From Norana najaformis (lineage: Eukaryota; Annelida; Clitellata; Crassiclitellata; Hormogastridae), in assembly GCA_964023275.1 (NCBI GenBank), contig OZ029917.1:28782005-28846004 (forward strand): a stretch of DNA of 64,000 nt. The letters run 5' to 3'. Shown in pieces: positions 21,843 through 33,276 of the stretch; positions within the stretch are counted from its first letter, which is position 1, and every line of letters begins with the position of its first letter. The translations under genes were made by a program, and so were the position numbers. The notes below the pieces were generated by a model, which was not told the origin of the DNA, did not search any database, and saw nothing but the letters and a program-made list of their open reading frames with translations.

Positions 21843-23503
21843 TCATTCGACACCAAAGAAGCTCCTTTTGTACGATTTCCGAGTGTGGCATCTGCCGGAA
21901 CAATCGCGCATAATATTCCAGCAATAGTCTGCCATCATGTGTGCATCCCATCTTCCTTGATATCGATTTTCCATTGTTTTGATGTCTTGGTGAAATCTTT
22001 CACCTTGCTCTTCGCTGAAGTCACCAAGATTCTCTGGAAAGCGATCTAAGTGACTGTGGAGATAATGGACTTTAATGCTCATGTTGCAGCCAAGCTTGTT
22101 GAAATGAAGAATCATATCCTCTACTAGTTGTGCATAATTGTCTGCCTTCTTGTTGCCAAGAAAATTTTTAGTTACAAGAACAAAGGAAGACCAGGCACAA
22201 GATTTGATTTCATTCATTGATGGTATGAAAAGTGGGTCATTCATAAGTTGCCTGATCTGTGGACCATCGAAGATTCCAGCCTTCAATTTTTCCATTGTAA
22301 TTCTTGGTAACTTGTGTACTATGTATTCGAAGCATGAACCTTCTTTATTCAAAGCCCTGACAAATTGTTTCATCAGGCCTAGCTTTATATGTAGTGGTGG
22401 CAGTATGATCCTATCTCGTGCCACCAAAGATTCCTTGATTACATTTTGAGCTCCAACCACCATGTCTTTTCTCGAAGGCCAATCTTTTCTTGTCCAATGT
22501 TCATGCTTGGCTCTACTGTCCCAAAGACACAAAAAGCAGGGATACTTTGTGTAGCCACTTTGTTGACCAAGGAGGAAATTTACCATCTTCAAGTCTACAC
22601 AAATTACCCATTGATGTTCTTTGTATTTTATCTTTTCCAGTACTAAAGAGATGGCATTGTACTCTTCTTTCATCCTGGTGGAGTGACCGATTGGAACAGA
22701 ACCAAATTTGTTGCCGTTATTTAAAAGCACACATTTCAGACTACGTTTTGAACTGTCGATTTTCTTCAATAAGTTGCTGATGTCATTACAGAATACTAGG
22801 TTGTTGTCTTCGGTAAGAATGGCAGCAAATCCTTTTCTCTGTTTCTATAAATTGTAATTTTCGTTCCAGGCTGAAGTGCATTCTTTTCCTTTAGTCTGGA
22901 CGCAAGCAATTCAGAGGACTCTTTGGAAAGATTTAAGTCCCTGATCAGATCACTCAACTCTTTTTGGTCAAAACGTTCACTGTGTGAAGTTGATTGGAAA
23001 TCACTGTCACTGCCCCCACTTTCTTCACTTTCGTCATCTTGTCCGATATTGGACATGCAAGTCTCATCGTCTGAGAGCTGAGGTAGTTCGCGAAAAGGTG
23101 GAACTGGTACAATATCCGAATGCGGAACAGGTCTCCTGGCTGAAGGTATATCAGGGTAAGACAACTTGTGACGATTATTTCGATTGATGCCTATGATATT
23201 AACCATACAAAAGTAACAGTCGTCGAAGTGGTTTATCTGTTCCCTCCAAACCATCGGTACACCAAATTTCAGGCAGCTTCTCTTTCCAATTGTCCAGTGG
23301 CGCAATTGTTCAATACAAGTTTTGCATACTGTATGAGGAGCCCATTGCTTATCTTGATCTCCAAGTTTGACACCAAAATAACCTACATATGCTCTTTTTA
23401 CAAACTCAGAAATCGGTTTCCTGTTTGCTTTTAGTGTGTATTCCCCACAAATGTAGCAGAATATGTCTGGATGGTTAATGCAGCTCCGTCTGGAAGTAGC
23501 CAT
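21843..23503 (-). CDS. Transposase-like protein of element 2 (one frameshift)
   Basis: Two long minus-strand frames, 23503-22796 (235 residues) and 22769-21843 (308 residues). Family alignment with element 1 places them in one protein separated by a single frameshift near 22820. Part 1 has a Cys-rich N-terminus (FCYICGE, VCKTC), GVPMVWREQ, and DCYFCMV, then an acidic stretch. Part 2 has VICVDLKMVNFLLG with Asp near residue 59, CFLCLWDSR with CxxC near 78-81, LPPLHIKLGLMKQFVRAL, HSHLDRFPENLG and SEEQGERFHQD with Glu near 257. An Asp...Asp...Glu order with a CxxC after the first Asp would suit an RNase H-fold transposase; this is inference. Unlike element 1 there is no intron at the junction before GKR. 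I recall similar uncharacterised proteins in many invertebrate genomes. Confidence 0.75.
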
Positions 23504-23980
23504 AACCTTAAGGATGTTCGCATCTGAGGAATTAAATGACTAACCTAAAAAATAGTAAGAACATGTAGTTATTTAATGCTCACATTCACAGATTGTTCTT
23601 GCGACCAACTCTTAATATGCCCTAAGACGACTGCGGCTGCTCTAGCTTTCAGGAGGCGGTTTATATAGGCTATAAATGCTGACTTCAGCATAATCTATTT
23701 ACATAGTTCGAAACCATGAAACGCTGTATAAGCACAAATAAATTCTAAATGAGGCCATGAATTTAGTGCTGAGTAAGCTGTAGGCTACGGAATAGTTATT
23801 TCGTTGAATCAGCAATATCTCAGCACGTGGCAAGATATGCTGATTTTACATTATAAGGATGTAGGCATTATATGAATCAGCAAGAATTATAATTAGCCAT
23901 AAATAAAGCTTATTATGACATTTTAGTTTTGCCAAAGACATCGTTTAAAGAGTGGACTGGGTTTTCTTTACAAAATCGAC

Positions 23981-24107
23981 GATATCTCAGAAACTAGACC
24001 TGATGCACTCAATCCAATGACATTTTCTGAATCAGCGCCCAAAATTACCCCAAGAACAGGTCTAAAACCGAAGGCAACAAGAAAAAAAAATTTTCTGTTG
24101 GCCAGTG
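23981..24107 (-). repeat. Element 2 right TIR
   Basis: On the minus strand it starts CACTGGCCAACAGAAAATTT and ends GTCTAGTTTCTGAGATATC; gaps relative to the left copy occur in the T run and in the middle. Confidence 0.85.
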
Positions 24108-24113
24108 TAAATG

Positions 24114-25085
24114 GCGGACATAGTTTATGGTAGGCTTAAGTACACCAAAGATTAAGCCGCTGAACATTAGCAGCGCTCGCCACCAAGTTATTGGAAGAAG
24201 ACTGTGATCGCCATAGGATCCTTGGCTATGACAGACGAGCACAACAATCAATCTTTCTTCCAGTACAGGCGGGTTGACTCCAACCAAGTTATACGCTCAG
24301 AGCCATCCACATCACTGCCCCTTCTACTTTCGATAGAGAATGGCCGTTTCGTACCATTTCTGTACAAGGTATCCGTTTTCTCCAAGGAAGGTTCACGATG
24401 GGCCGCTTTCTTAAGGGAGGCATATTGTAAACCTCCATCTCGGCATCCGACTCTGCCTTTTCCGCGGTCGCCGAATGGGCAGTCCTGACGATGACCTTAT
24501 CCAGCACACAAGGTTCAATCCTTTATCGGCAATAGTAGTTCTTTTTTGTGTACCTTCTTTATTATGGACTTTCTCTTCACCACCATTCTACATATATCGT
24601 AATTCTGGAAATACCGCTATTATACACAGGTACTCTGATACATAGGTGGTCGTTCTTTTAGTTCCTTGAATAGAGAAGTCCTCTGACTATAAATCAGTTA
24701 AATACTAGAAATACTGAAACGAACAGAACAACTTAACTAATAAAAATTATTATACAGCTTGAAAATTACTTAAATAAAATTATTATTTACATAAAACCTT
24801 CCTATAAGTCTCGTGGTCTGTCAGAAACACTTGCAAAATGAGCAGCGTCGAGGCCATAAGGTCGCTATATAAAACCTATACATTTACATTTTACCCATAT
24901 TAGCTTGACTTTTGGTTTATCTGAGTTTTCGGAATTCGACAGGGCTTCTCTAACAGGTTATAATTTGAATACGAATTCACTTGAAGCAAATCACCAAATG
25001 ATGCTTTATATATCAGGAAAACGGCGCTGTATAAGTCATTAGATTTTGTTTCCAATAATGCGCTACATAAGTCATTAGATTGTGC
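24114..25085. other. Region without recognised gene
   Basis: 24200-24510 is less AT-rich than its surroundings and has a 72-residue minus-strand frame (24507-24289) with no recognised motif. From 24520 the sequence is AT-rich. A palindromic-looking CGCTATATAA context recurs near 24860 and 25025. Confidence 0.3.
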
Positions 25086-25091
25086 TTCTAA

Positions 25092-25301
25092 TTATGCGTC
25101 TCGACTCAATTTCTTTATCTGCTCAGCCTTGCAGCCATACTTAATCAAGGCCTGTCTAATCGGTTCTGTTTCCAATTTCTTAATATCTGCATAGTTTTCT
25201 GCCAAAAACTGTTCCATCTTACTTACTTTAGTAAGCTTTTGGCAAAAGCAATATTTTTCCAACTCAAGCACAAAAACAATTCTATACACCCAATTTAACA
25301 T
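25092..25301 (-). pseudogene. N-terminal piece of the coiled-coil family
   Basis: Minus-strand peptide with MEQFLAENYADIKKLETEPI then RQALIKYGCKAEQIKKL. The QALIKYGxKAE phrase recurs at about 40600-40650 before the coiled-coil relic at 40500-41420. It may be a short helical domain at the start of a retroelement ORF; function unknown. Confidence 0.45.
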
Positions 25302-25436
25302 AAAATGACCTTGTTTACAAGATAGCGACGTCTATCAATAGATAAAACATACTCCAGTACCAAGTTATTAACATGCAGATACTGTAGCTTTGTGCTTCAA
25401 AACAATCAAAGTTCAAACTAGTCTCGTCTTCCGCAT

Positions 25437-25503
25437 TGCTATTATTATTTTTTTACCCGAGGTAGATATAACCCTCAGGTGGTGAAAAAATTAGTCCGGA
25501 GAC
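25437..25503 (-). mobile_element. RLE-LINE 3' tail inside a TAA array
   Basis: Minus strand: GTCTCCGGACTAATTTTTTC, then CACCTGAGGG, then CTACCTCGGGTAAAAAAATA. It is nearly identical to the + strand piece at 52911-52975 and related to the tails after the RLE-LINE copies ending at 54479 and 57769. TAA/ATT repeats lie on both sides. Confidence 0.75.
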
Positions 25504-25531
25504 ATTATTATTACTATTGTTGTTGTTGTTG

Positions 25532-25575
<44 letters not shown>

Positions 25576-25578
25576 GTC

Positions 25579-25616
<38 letters not shown>

Positions 25617-25625
25617 ATAATAATA

Positions 25626-25662
<37 letters not shown>
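25503..25662. repeat. ATT/TAA microsatellite
   Basis: Long ATT array with GTT and an inverted ATAATAATAATAATT centre at 25610-25630. Confidence 0.95.
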
Positions 25663-25664
<2 letters not shown>

Positions 25665-25779
25665 ATTGGAAGAGGCCAGAATACAAGTTCTGTGGGTGAA
25701 GGCGGGGACCAGCGCAGCACCCTCAGTTTTCTTCGTCTATATTTTCTAACTTTTCGACGTCTCCTTTGGCATGATTACT

Positions 25780-27794
25780 TCATTGTAATTGTAATTGTAA
25801 ACTAACATTTATAAAGCGCCACTTACGAAACAGTGGCGCTCCCGACTTGAACAAACAAAAAGGATTTCAGGCGTTTGCAAGACTGGGTAGGAGAGAGACT
25901 AAGTAACTGAAGCCGCAGGTCAAGAGGAAGGCAGTTCCAGCTGGAAGGGCCAACAAAGGCAAAGCTCCTGGACTGAGCAGTCGTAGTGCGGACGCGAGGG
26001 ACTACCCAGAGACCACGGGTAGCTGAGCGAAGGGAGGCATGGGCAGGCAACGAGGAAACCGGAATACAAAAAGAAGTTAACTAGGACGGGGCAGAGCCTA
26101 GAAGGCAGTTGTGCATAAGGATAAGAATCGTAAACTGGATGCGTTGACTGACAGGAAGCCAATGAAGTGAATCACGAATAAAAGTAGATATATGGGCAGA
26201 CTTTGGAAGACCACTGATAAGGCGTGCAGCAACATTAAGCATAGACTGAAGCTTGGAGGTGTTAATTGCAGAAAGTCCAATATAGGCAGCATTGCCAAAG
26301 TCAATCCTAGTGCAAATCAGGCCATGGACCAAGATAGTGATCGCATGAAGAGGAAGCGAGTGACGAATAGAGCGGAGTTGTCGTAGGTGGTAAAGACAAG
26401 AGCGGGAGATATTATTTACATGGTCAGTCAGAGAAAGAGTTTGATCCAGGATGATTCCGAGGTCACGAACTGAGGAAGAGAAGTGGATATGAGGGAAATT
26501 AGAGGAAAGGGAACTAAAGTCAATTTTGGCAAGCTGGACACGGCCGCCTAGCAAGATATATTGAGTCTTATCAGGATTAAGACAAAGGCGGTTAGAAGAC
26601 ATCCAGAGATCTAGAACAGAGGTGGGCTCAAGAATCCGCTCAACCATCAGAGTGGCTGAGGTAGCCGAGCCATGAGTAAAGGATTGAGTGTCATCAGCAT
26701 ATTGGTGAGACGAAACACCCAAGGGAAGAAGTATACTGGCCAGGTCAGCAGTATATAGGATATATAGAAGCGGTGCAAGTACCGAACCCTGTGGAAGACC
26801 ATAGGGAATGTGAGTCCAGGCAGAGCGAGTGGGCCCAAAAATAACAGAAAGTTAGCGATCAGAAAGAAATGAGCGAAACCAAAGAAGAGCAGAGTCAGTA
26901 AGGCCAAAGGATTTAGACAGTCGTTCTAGGAGAATGGAATGATCAACAGTGTCGAAGGCAGCATGACGTCATAGAGAGCAAGAAGTGTGACATGGCCATG
27001 GTCAAAGGCATGAAAGATGTTAGTTAGAAGGCGGGTGATGAGTGATTCTGTCGAATGGAATTTCCTAAAACCAGATTAAAGGGGAGGCATGAGAGAATTA
27101 TATTCAATGTATTCAACCAGTTGAAGAGAGATACATCTTTCAAGGAGCTTCGAGAGGAAGGAAAGGTTAGAAATAGGACGATAGTTAGAAGGAGAGTTAG
27201 GGTCCAGAGCTTGGCGCTTGAGGGAGGGAAAGACAACTGCCCTTTTATGTGACGCTGGAATGGAACCCTGACTCATTGACGAATTACATAATAAATGTAG
27301 AAAAGGAAGAAAGTCATCAACAAATTAATTAATTAGAAATGGAGGAAGTAGGTCAAGTTCGCATGACTTCGAGGGGAGTCCAGTATAAGTCGACGAAGGA
27401 CATCCGGTTGAAGGGTTTCCCAGCACGAGAGGTTGGCAGTTGTGGTAGGGAAGGACGTTGGGGGTGAATCCTCAGTAGATCGACGGATCGAGTCAATCTT
27501 GGATCGCATAAAGTCCAAGTAGTCGTCTGCAGAGAACGGATGTTGAGAGTGGGAGGAGGAAGGTGAGGAACGACCTAGGACGTCAGCAAGTGATGACCAG
27601 AGGCGACGAGGGTTTCCTTTTTCTCTGTCTATTAGCGACTCCCAATACGAAGTTTCTTTGGTTCGGAAAACGGAATACATATCTCGAAGGTGATGGGTCC
27701 AGGTAAGGCGATCAGCAGGATCACGAGTGCGACGATATCGGCGCTCTAGACGTCTGGTGTTCCGACATCTGGTGTTCCGTTCATCTCTGCTCAT
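25780..27794 (-). pseudogene. L2/CR1-like LINE, 5'-truncated
   Basis: Minus-strand frames in order: 27794-27333 (arginine-rich linker, ETSYWESLIDREKGNPRRLW, FSADDYLDFMRSKIDSIRRS), 27276-27076 (SNYRPISNLSFLSKLLERCI, RT fingers), 26907-26647, 26722-26081 (HQYADDTQSF with an intact YADD pair, SVRDLGIILDQTLSLTDHV, SLHWLPVSQRIQF) and 26050-25823 (RSFAFVGPSSWNCLPLDLRL C-terminal motif). Frames are broken by indels. The 3' end reads GTGGCGCTTTATAAATGTTA followed by CAATTA repeats. The endonuclease is missing. Confidence 0.9.
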
Positions 27795-28960
27795 GGATTA
27801 TTATTCTCTGCCGGTGAGTCCGTTTCATATCTGTTTTGCAAACTCAAACTGTTCTATCGCTCAATATTCGCCGCCATCATGTACCATTTCTTCTTTTTCA
27901 ATATCTGCCTTCCGCCATGCTCGCTCCATCCAAAGCACATTCCATCGTAAACTCCTCCCACAATGTATAGATCTGTCAGTCATTCTTCTCATCCTCAACC
28001 TGCGCTGCTACTGCTCTCCATATCAGGCACCAACCCTCTCAACCCGGCCTGACCTGCATAATTCCAACAGCCAAACATTCCACCTCCGCCATATTTGGTA
28101 CTGCCACCACGCAATATGGACACCTACTCTGCATTCCTTTACCGTTCTTCTTTACCTCCTCCCTCTGACAACCACCGCAATACCCCCGGCATACACTCTT
28201 CAACATATTAATCCTACTCTCCGGGACATCCACCCAAATCCTGGCCCCAAAGATCTACACTCTTCTCCTCCTCCTCGTCCACCTCATATTCATCCACCGC
28301 CTCTTGCTCCTCTTCCTTCTCCCCTAAATTCACCCTCCAATAGCGCCGAGAATCCTCTAAATACAAATAACGACAGCTTCCAAATTTGCAAGATTAACAT
28401 ACGTTCACTTCTACATCCTATACGTTCCTAAGAAATCAAAGACATTGCCCTCTCTTCCCACCCGCCTGATATATTTGCCTTATTTAAAACCTGGCTCAAT
28501 TTAAACACAACTCCCGCTGAATACCAAGACTGTATGCCTCCTGGCTACCATCTTTACAGTACACCTCATCCTTAAAATTTGGTAATCGCTCCATAGCCAT
28601 AGCTGCCCCACCCATCTGGAATGAACTCCCCCCAAGAACTGCGACAGTTAGCTAACCCATCATACAAACTCAATATGCTTCACCGCTTGCAATTTCTGTA
28701 TTGGCCTTTCACTAAAAACTTAAAACATCCCTCTTTCACAGATCCTATCCTGATATCCCTTCTTCCTCTTATCTCTCTTTCTGCTCCAACCCCAAACACC
28801 ACCACCGGTAGCTGCCACGCTGTCTCTCTGCCTGACTTTTGGATGTTTGCCTGTAATCAAAACCTTTTGCCTATCGATTTTGTTTTGCCTGAGCGCCTGT
28901 GAATAAGCTTGTCCCTGTGACGTGGCTTTCATTGAGCGCCGCAGAAATCTCGGAATTACG
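27795..28960 (+). pseudogene. Internally deleted L2 LINE with 2A-like motif
   Basis: The + strand frame 27727-28431 has a hydrophobic N-terminal part, then RDIHPNPGP at 28222-28248, close to the 2A ribosome-skipping motif D(V/I)ExNPGP but with His for Glu. It is followed by a Pro-rich stretch and ICKINIRSLLHPIRS, the start of an APE endonuclease, continuing as PPDIFALFKTWL. At about 28570 it jumps to the C-terminal end (SIAIAAPPIWNELPPELRQL) and a 3' end CGGAATTACGATTACGATTA. The RT domain is therefore missing. Frameshifts make it inactive. Confidence 0.75.
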
Positions 28961-29029
28961 ATTACGATTAATATTCGGTTGAAATCGGAGATGATTCAAA
29001 TTTGCTGACTTTGCGCGCGTAATAAATGC

Positions 29030-29376
29030 AAAATAATAATAATAATTACTATGACGAAAATTTGTAAAGCGCACAAAGTCGAATAATAATGTGAATCTAA
29101 GCAACAGGCGCTTGTACATTTATTTATCCAAATGTTTTAAAGCCAGTAAGAAATAGTTTTGAGGTGTTGCTTGAAGGAAGAAAACGAATTCGAGCCTCGA
29201 AGAAGGATTGATATGCGGTTCCATTCCTTGGGACGGCGAAATGGAAATGCACGAGAGTCTATTACAGTTCTGCATCGTGACTCAGCAATGCACTTGTGCT
29301 GATTAGTTGGCATAATGAAGGCAAGAGCATACAAAGCCAAGGCCATGGTTTGTGACAAATCCTTGGTCAGACCCAT
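29030..29376 (-). pseudogene. LINE C-terminal and 3' end fragment
   Basis: Minus frame 29376-29137 reads SRAFPFRRPKEWNRISILLR then SFSSFKQHLKT, the C-terminal motif of L2/CR1-like LINEs. The 3' end reads GTGCGCTTTACAAATTTTCG and ATTATT repeats. A SINE-like tail GCGCGTAATAAATGC at 28995-29010 abuts it. Confidence 0.65.
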
Positions 29377-29399
29377 TTAATGTGACGTACTGCAGTAAT

Positions 29400-31460
29400 T
29401 ATTATTGAAACAAGATTTGCTAAGGTTTGTTATGTGGGGTCGAAATGCGAGATCTCTGTCCAAAGCTGTCCACCACGTTCCGTCGTCGGAAACAGGATCA
29501 CCTTCCCGATTTCAACCGAATCGACGATCACCCACAGAACTTGTATTCTGAAAAACGCGTATGGCCTCTTCCAAGCAACTTGCCGTCATAGGCCATCGTA
29601 GCTGCTTGTAAATATTCCAAATCTGACTAGACACTTCAGGCCTTCGATTAGTTGACGTTGCTCAATTAACCGATCCAGAAAGCCTCACTGAAAGCGCGCA
29701 CACGTGGGTGAACATGTCGACGACTTTTCGAAGTCGCGAATCCAGCTTTGAATTCTATATTCGCACGATTTCTAGCGTAGCCTTTTACTCGAGGTGTCGA
29801 AGATCTTTCAAATTGTCAAGCTATCGGGTTGCGAATTGTCTCTTTGTAACGCCCGGTTTGTTGCGTAACCTTAAATCGGGAAAGTACATACAGTCTTTGA
29901 TTTTCGAACATACAGTTGATTAACTGACAGTTCAATGACAACAGTACTTAAAGTCAACGTACAGTTGCTGAACTAATGAATCTTTCAACGACCTATGTAA
30001 CACAAATTACCAATTAAGCTCACGACAGACTATTGCTACTAAACCTTTTTCGCGTTCGCCTCAACAATGCATCTGCGTTCGCTTCTATAGGCCCTTTCCC
30101 GCCAAGTCGACGATCATTGCTGACGTCGGACATTGCGCGTGAACGCCGACAGATAAAAAGCGTAGACCTATATTCAAAATATGTGCGCGAACGTCAACCA
30201 ATCAAAAGCAAGTCAACTACAGATAACTAACTCATTGACATTACGTCACAGAACATGCGTGCTTTAGCGCGGGAATCCCGCCAGCCGACGTCGCACCAAC
30301 TCCTCAGCATGTGTTCGATGCGTGGTAGCCAGGCGCATCCAGAAGAATCAAGCATCTAAGCTTGCACAATTCAGCCAACGATCCGATAACTCTTCGATAT
30401 AACGTCATGGAAAATTACCACTTAGGCTAACAGTCTAAAGCTCTTAGGCCTACTCTACATTAGAAAAATTACGTTGACATTTTGGAACGCAGTCTTTTAG
30501 ATTATTTTATTTAGTATATGAACTCATATTAGTTTAATCAAGACAGCCTACTTCTATCGCCGACATTAGCATATCTGTACGTACAAATCTATAAAATTGA
30601 TCGTGGGTCCTTTTTGCCCCTCTACCACCTACCGGAAAACTATGAACCGCCATTGATTCATGTGTTCCATTTCCCTGCTTTTATACGACTGGTCTAAAGG
30701 GCTCTGTTTATGCGTGTGTGTTGCCACGGATTAATGCCTTACTTATTAAAATGAGACGTTTCAGACATCGCTACAGAGCTGCACGAGATACAAAGCTGCA
30801 TACTGTTGACTGTTCAGAAGCCAAAGATCGGCTCAAAGTTCTTTGCCTCTATGCGAAATTGTGAACTTTTAAGTTGTTAGAATTGATTATAGAAACATGT
30901 GAAGAAGTGGGTTACAATTTTACCTTTTAGTGGTGGATGTTTAATTTATTACTCCTTCAAGTTTTGTTTACCAAATCCGATTTAACTTCCAATCTCATAT
31001 AACTTAATCTCATTACATTTCATCTAGTCTGAAATACAGAAATCTATACTTCTCTGTAACAGAGCCAATCATATGAACCTATTCAATGAAATTATATGAA
31101 CCTGGCTTTCATTTGTTATGTGGCATACAAATGGATAGGAAAGCAAAGCAGGATAACCGTTTCATTACTGTGCGTATAGGCTATTTATACTGCTGGACTG
31201 CTGTTATCCATAGCTGTCTGTACAGTAGGCCTGTCTGTGAGGCACGTGCTACATGTATGTTAGTCATCTGCAATGCACGCATTTTGCAATATTAATCTTG
31301 AAATAAAGAAGCAAATGGTAGTAAGAGTGGGATCGCCGTTGACTTTAGAACAGCTGGTCGGCTGTAGGCTGCCGCATCACTTACGTCAAGGCATCCTTTC
31401 CGGGCAGTTATTTATAGAATTCCTATGCAAAGCACGGGGCTACTAGATACGGGCTAGCTG
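29400..31460. other. Region without recognised gene
   Basis: Mixed composition. 30020-30310 has CRE-like TGACGTCG (30121-30128) and TACGTCA (30242-30248) and a CCAAT (30198-30202), so it could be a regulatory region of the downstream PDZ gene; this is weak. No coding region is recognised. Confidence 0.3.
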
Positions 31461-31463
31461 AGG

Positions 31464-31468
31464 CCAAT
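31464..31468 (+). promoter_or_regulatory. CCAAT box upstream of the PDZ gene
   Basis: CCAAT in GAGGCCAATCAGTC. It lies about 150 bp before the presumed end of the first exon. No good TATA box is seen (CTATATGG at 31555 is a weak candidate). Confidence 0.3.
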
Positions 31469-31539
31469 CAGTCTTGAACAGGCGTAGAAGCGGCGTTCAT
31501 CGCCGGCACCGACACACGACCTTCTGCCTATTCACGCAC

Positions 31540-31621
31540 TTGGCATCCTGTACACTATATGGAGTTCATATTAGTCTTGAGCCGACAGACACAGGAGTAG
31601 CAGCAACAACAGCAACTCCCA
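31540..31621 (+). other. Possible 5' UTR exon of the PDZ gene
   Basis: Ends with a strong donor CCCA/GTAAGTAAG at 31621/31622. The acceptor TTAGCTGCAG ends at 31908, giving a 287-bp intron. No ATG-led frame continues through, so it would be non-coding. The start is a guess. Confidence 0.4.
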
Positions 31622-31908
31622 GTAAGTAAGCACCCATTTAGTCGAAACTTAGTGCAGAATCTTCTGCGCATTTATTAGCCAACATATGCAAAGTAGGTTG
31701 TGTTATTTACAAAGTTTATTATATTATATACAAACTTAATATATTTGAAGATGCGTATTTAGCAGTACCCGAGGCAACTTAAACAAACTCGCAGTTGTAC
31801 GTCTAGGCATTAGCAAAACTTGTAGTGCATATTAATGCATACACTAGCAATGACAAGTATATTATGTCTACAGGTCAGTTGCCTGCGTCTACACACCATT
31901 AGCTGCAG

Positions 31909-32106
31909 GTGAGACTCTTTCGACAATTGGGGAATAGATTCCGAAGGAAGCAAAATAATATGACGGAAGTAGAAGAAGGAAGAGTGATGATGTCGTCTTC
32001 TCGCATTTATCAGCTGCTGATGATACATATGACTGGCGGAGCGCCATTTGGATTCAGGATAGCATCAGTTAATTCGGATGGAATCAGTCCCTTTGCCGTA
32101 TCCATG
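31909..32106 (+). CDS. PDZ-domain protein, exon with N-terminal half of the PDZ
   Basis: The most likely start is ATG 31960 (AATAATATG), giving 49 residues in this exon. They include RIYQLLMIHMTGGAPFGFRI, in which PFGFRI is the carboxylate-binding loop (GLGF loop) of a PDZ domain, then NSDGISPFAVSM. The donor ATG/GTAAGC at 32106/32107 is phase 0. The next exon at 46045 starts in phase 0 with IRMNGKAYRAGL, which continues the PDZ fold. The TGGAPFGFR phrase is characteristic of actin-associated PDZ proteins (PDLIM, Zasp, synaptopodin-2). Acceptor at 31907-31908. Confidence 0.8.
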
Positions 32107-32924
32107 GTAAGCGGCAATTTTGTATGTTTTCTTCATATTAATCACCTAATGGTACATGATTGGCCTCTAAGCTCAACTTGGAATTCAAACTGTAAGCTCT
32201 GTCGATTCGACGCAAACTGACAAGCGGAAAGACCTATTTCCGGAAAGACCTATTTCTCTCTTGAATCTAAAAACAAGAAAGAATCTACAGAAACTTAACT
32301 GTGTGGCTCACGCGTTCGTAAGGTAACGCGTGAGGTCTTAAGGATGTTTTAATTTTGCTTTGTGCCACTTAAATACGTACGCTACAGTTAACTGTAAAGT
32401 TTTAACAACAACTGGTATAGAAACAATTCGTTCAGTTCGTCTAGCATGGCGGCCATTTATAGACCAGCGGTGCTGACAGTTATCAGACCTGAATCGCATA
32501 AAACTGCCAGCACGATTTGGTACGACCTTACCTCTGCACTTTTATATATCTACCTCTGCAGTTCTTGGTCGATCAAGACTGCGCTCTGCCATTGAAGGAA
32601 AGCTGGTCAAACCAAAGATTAGCTCGGTTGCACTGAATTCTCGCAAATTTCATTACTCATGTGCTGCGGCGTAAAATGCTGTACCGGCCAGAACAAGGAC
32701 AGCACACTTTCACTACTTGCTTTCAAACAAACACTTAAAACCTACTTGATTATCAGATTGTCCGTTGCCTTTTCTCTCTTCACTTCTTCACACTACATCA
32801 CATACATTACTAATGCTAGTAAATAAATAAATAAATAATCATTAATAAAATAAAAAAGTAATAATGTAGACGACGGTGAAAAGGTAATATATTCGCAGAC
32901 ACTGACGACATAAATCTTTATTCG

Positions 32925-33095
32925 AGGGCACGATGGCTGATTGGTTAGAGCGCTCGGCTTGTAAAACGGAGAGTACTGGTTCGAGCCTCCTCTTGGACGG
33001 TTACTGTGTAGGGACCTTAAGCAAATCCTTCACACACAATTTCTTCGCGCCTCAGATTCAGTTTTACTAGCCATGCGTGCGTAATAAATGCAGAA
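32925..33095 (+). mobile_element. tRNA-derived SINE, copy 2
   Basis: A box TGGCTGATTGG at 32934-32944, B box GGTTCGAGCC at 32978-32987, body GTGTAGGGACCTTAAGCAAA, tail GTAATAAATGCAGAATAG passing into a TAG array. It lies in the PDZ intron in the same orientation. Confidence 0.9.
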
Positions 33096-33159
33096 TAGTA
33101 GTAGTCGTAGTAGTAGTAGTAGTATTAGTAGTAGTAGTTGTTGTTGTTGCTGTAGTAGC

Positions 33160-33250
<91 letters not shown>

Positions 33251-33262
33251 ATAATAGTAGTA
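33096..33262. repeat. TAG trinucleotide microsatellite
   Basis: TAG units with TTG and CAG interruptions, growing directly from the SINE tail. Poly-Val, poly-Ser, poly-Leu and poly-Thr frames through it are artefacts. Confidence 0.95.
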
Positions 33263-33276
33263 AGATGCACCCGGTC

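Larger units (their letters stand above)
21527..24107 (-). mobile_element. TIR DNA transposon, element 2
   Basis: About 2.58 kb. The left end starts CACTGGCCAACA at 21527 and the right end finishes with TGTTGGCCAGTG at 24107. Inverted similarity extends inward about 120 bp, ending with AGGTCTAGTTTTCGAGATAT (left) and AGGTCTAGTTTCTGAGATAT (right, reversed). TAA flanks both ends (21524-21526 and 24108-24110), a candidate 3-bp target duplication. The interior carries a minus-strand gene of the same family as element 1. Confidence 0.85.

Noticed and set aside
22138-23434. Several + strand frames of 66-103 residues
   Set aside because: They are antisense to the transposase-like gene, which shows family-wide conserved motifs on the minus strand.
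25479-25805. Frames rich in Tyr, Ile, Asn, Ser, Val, Leu or Met across trinucleotide repeats (also 33030-33416, 35479-36182, 37912-38328, 38671-39757, 52906-53231)
   Set aside because: They are translations of ATT, TAG or ATG microsatellites.
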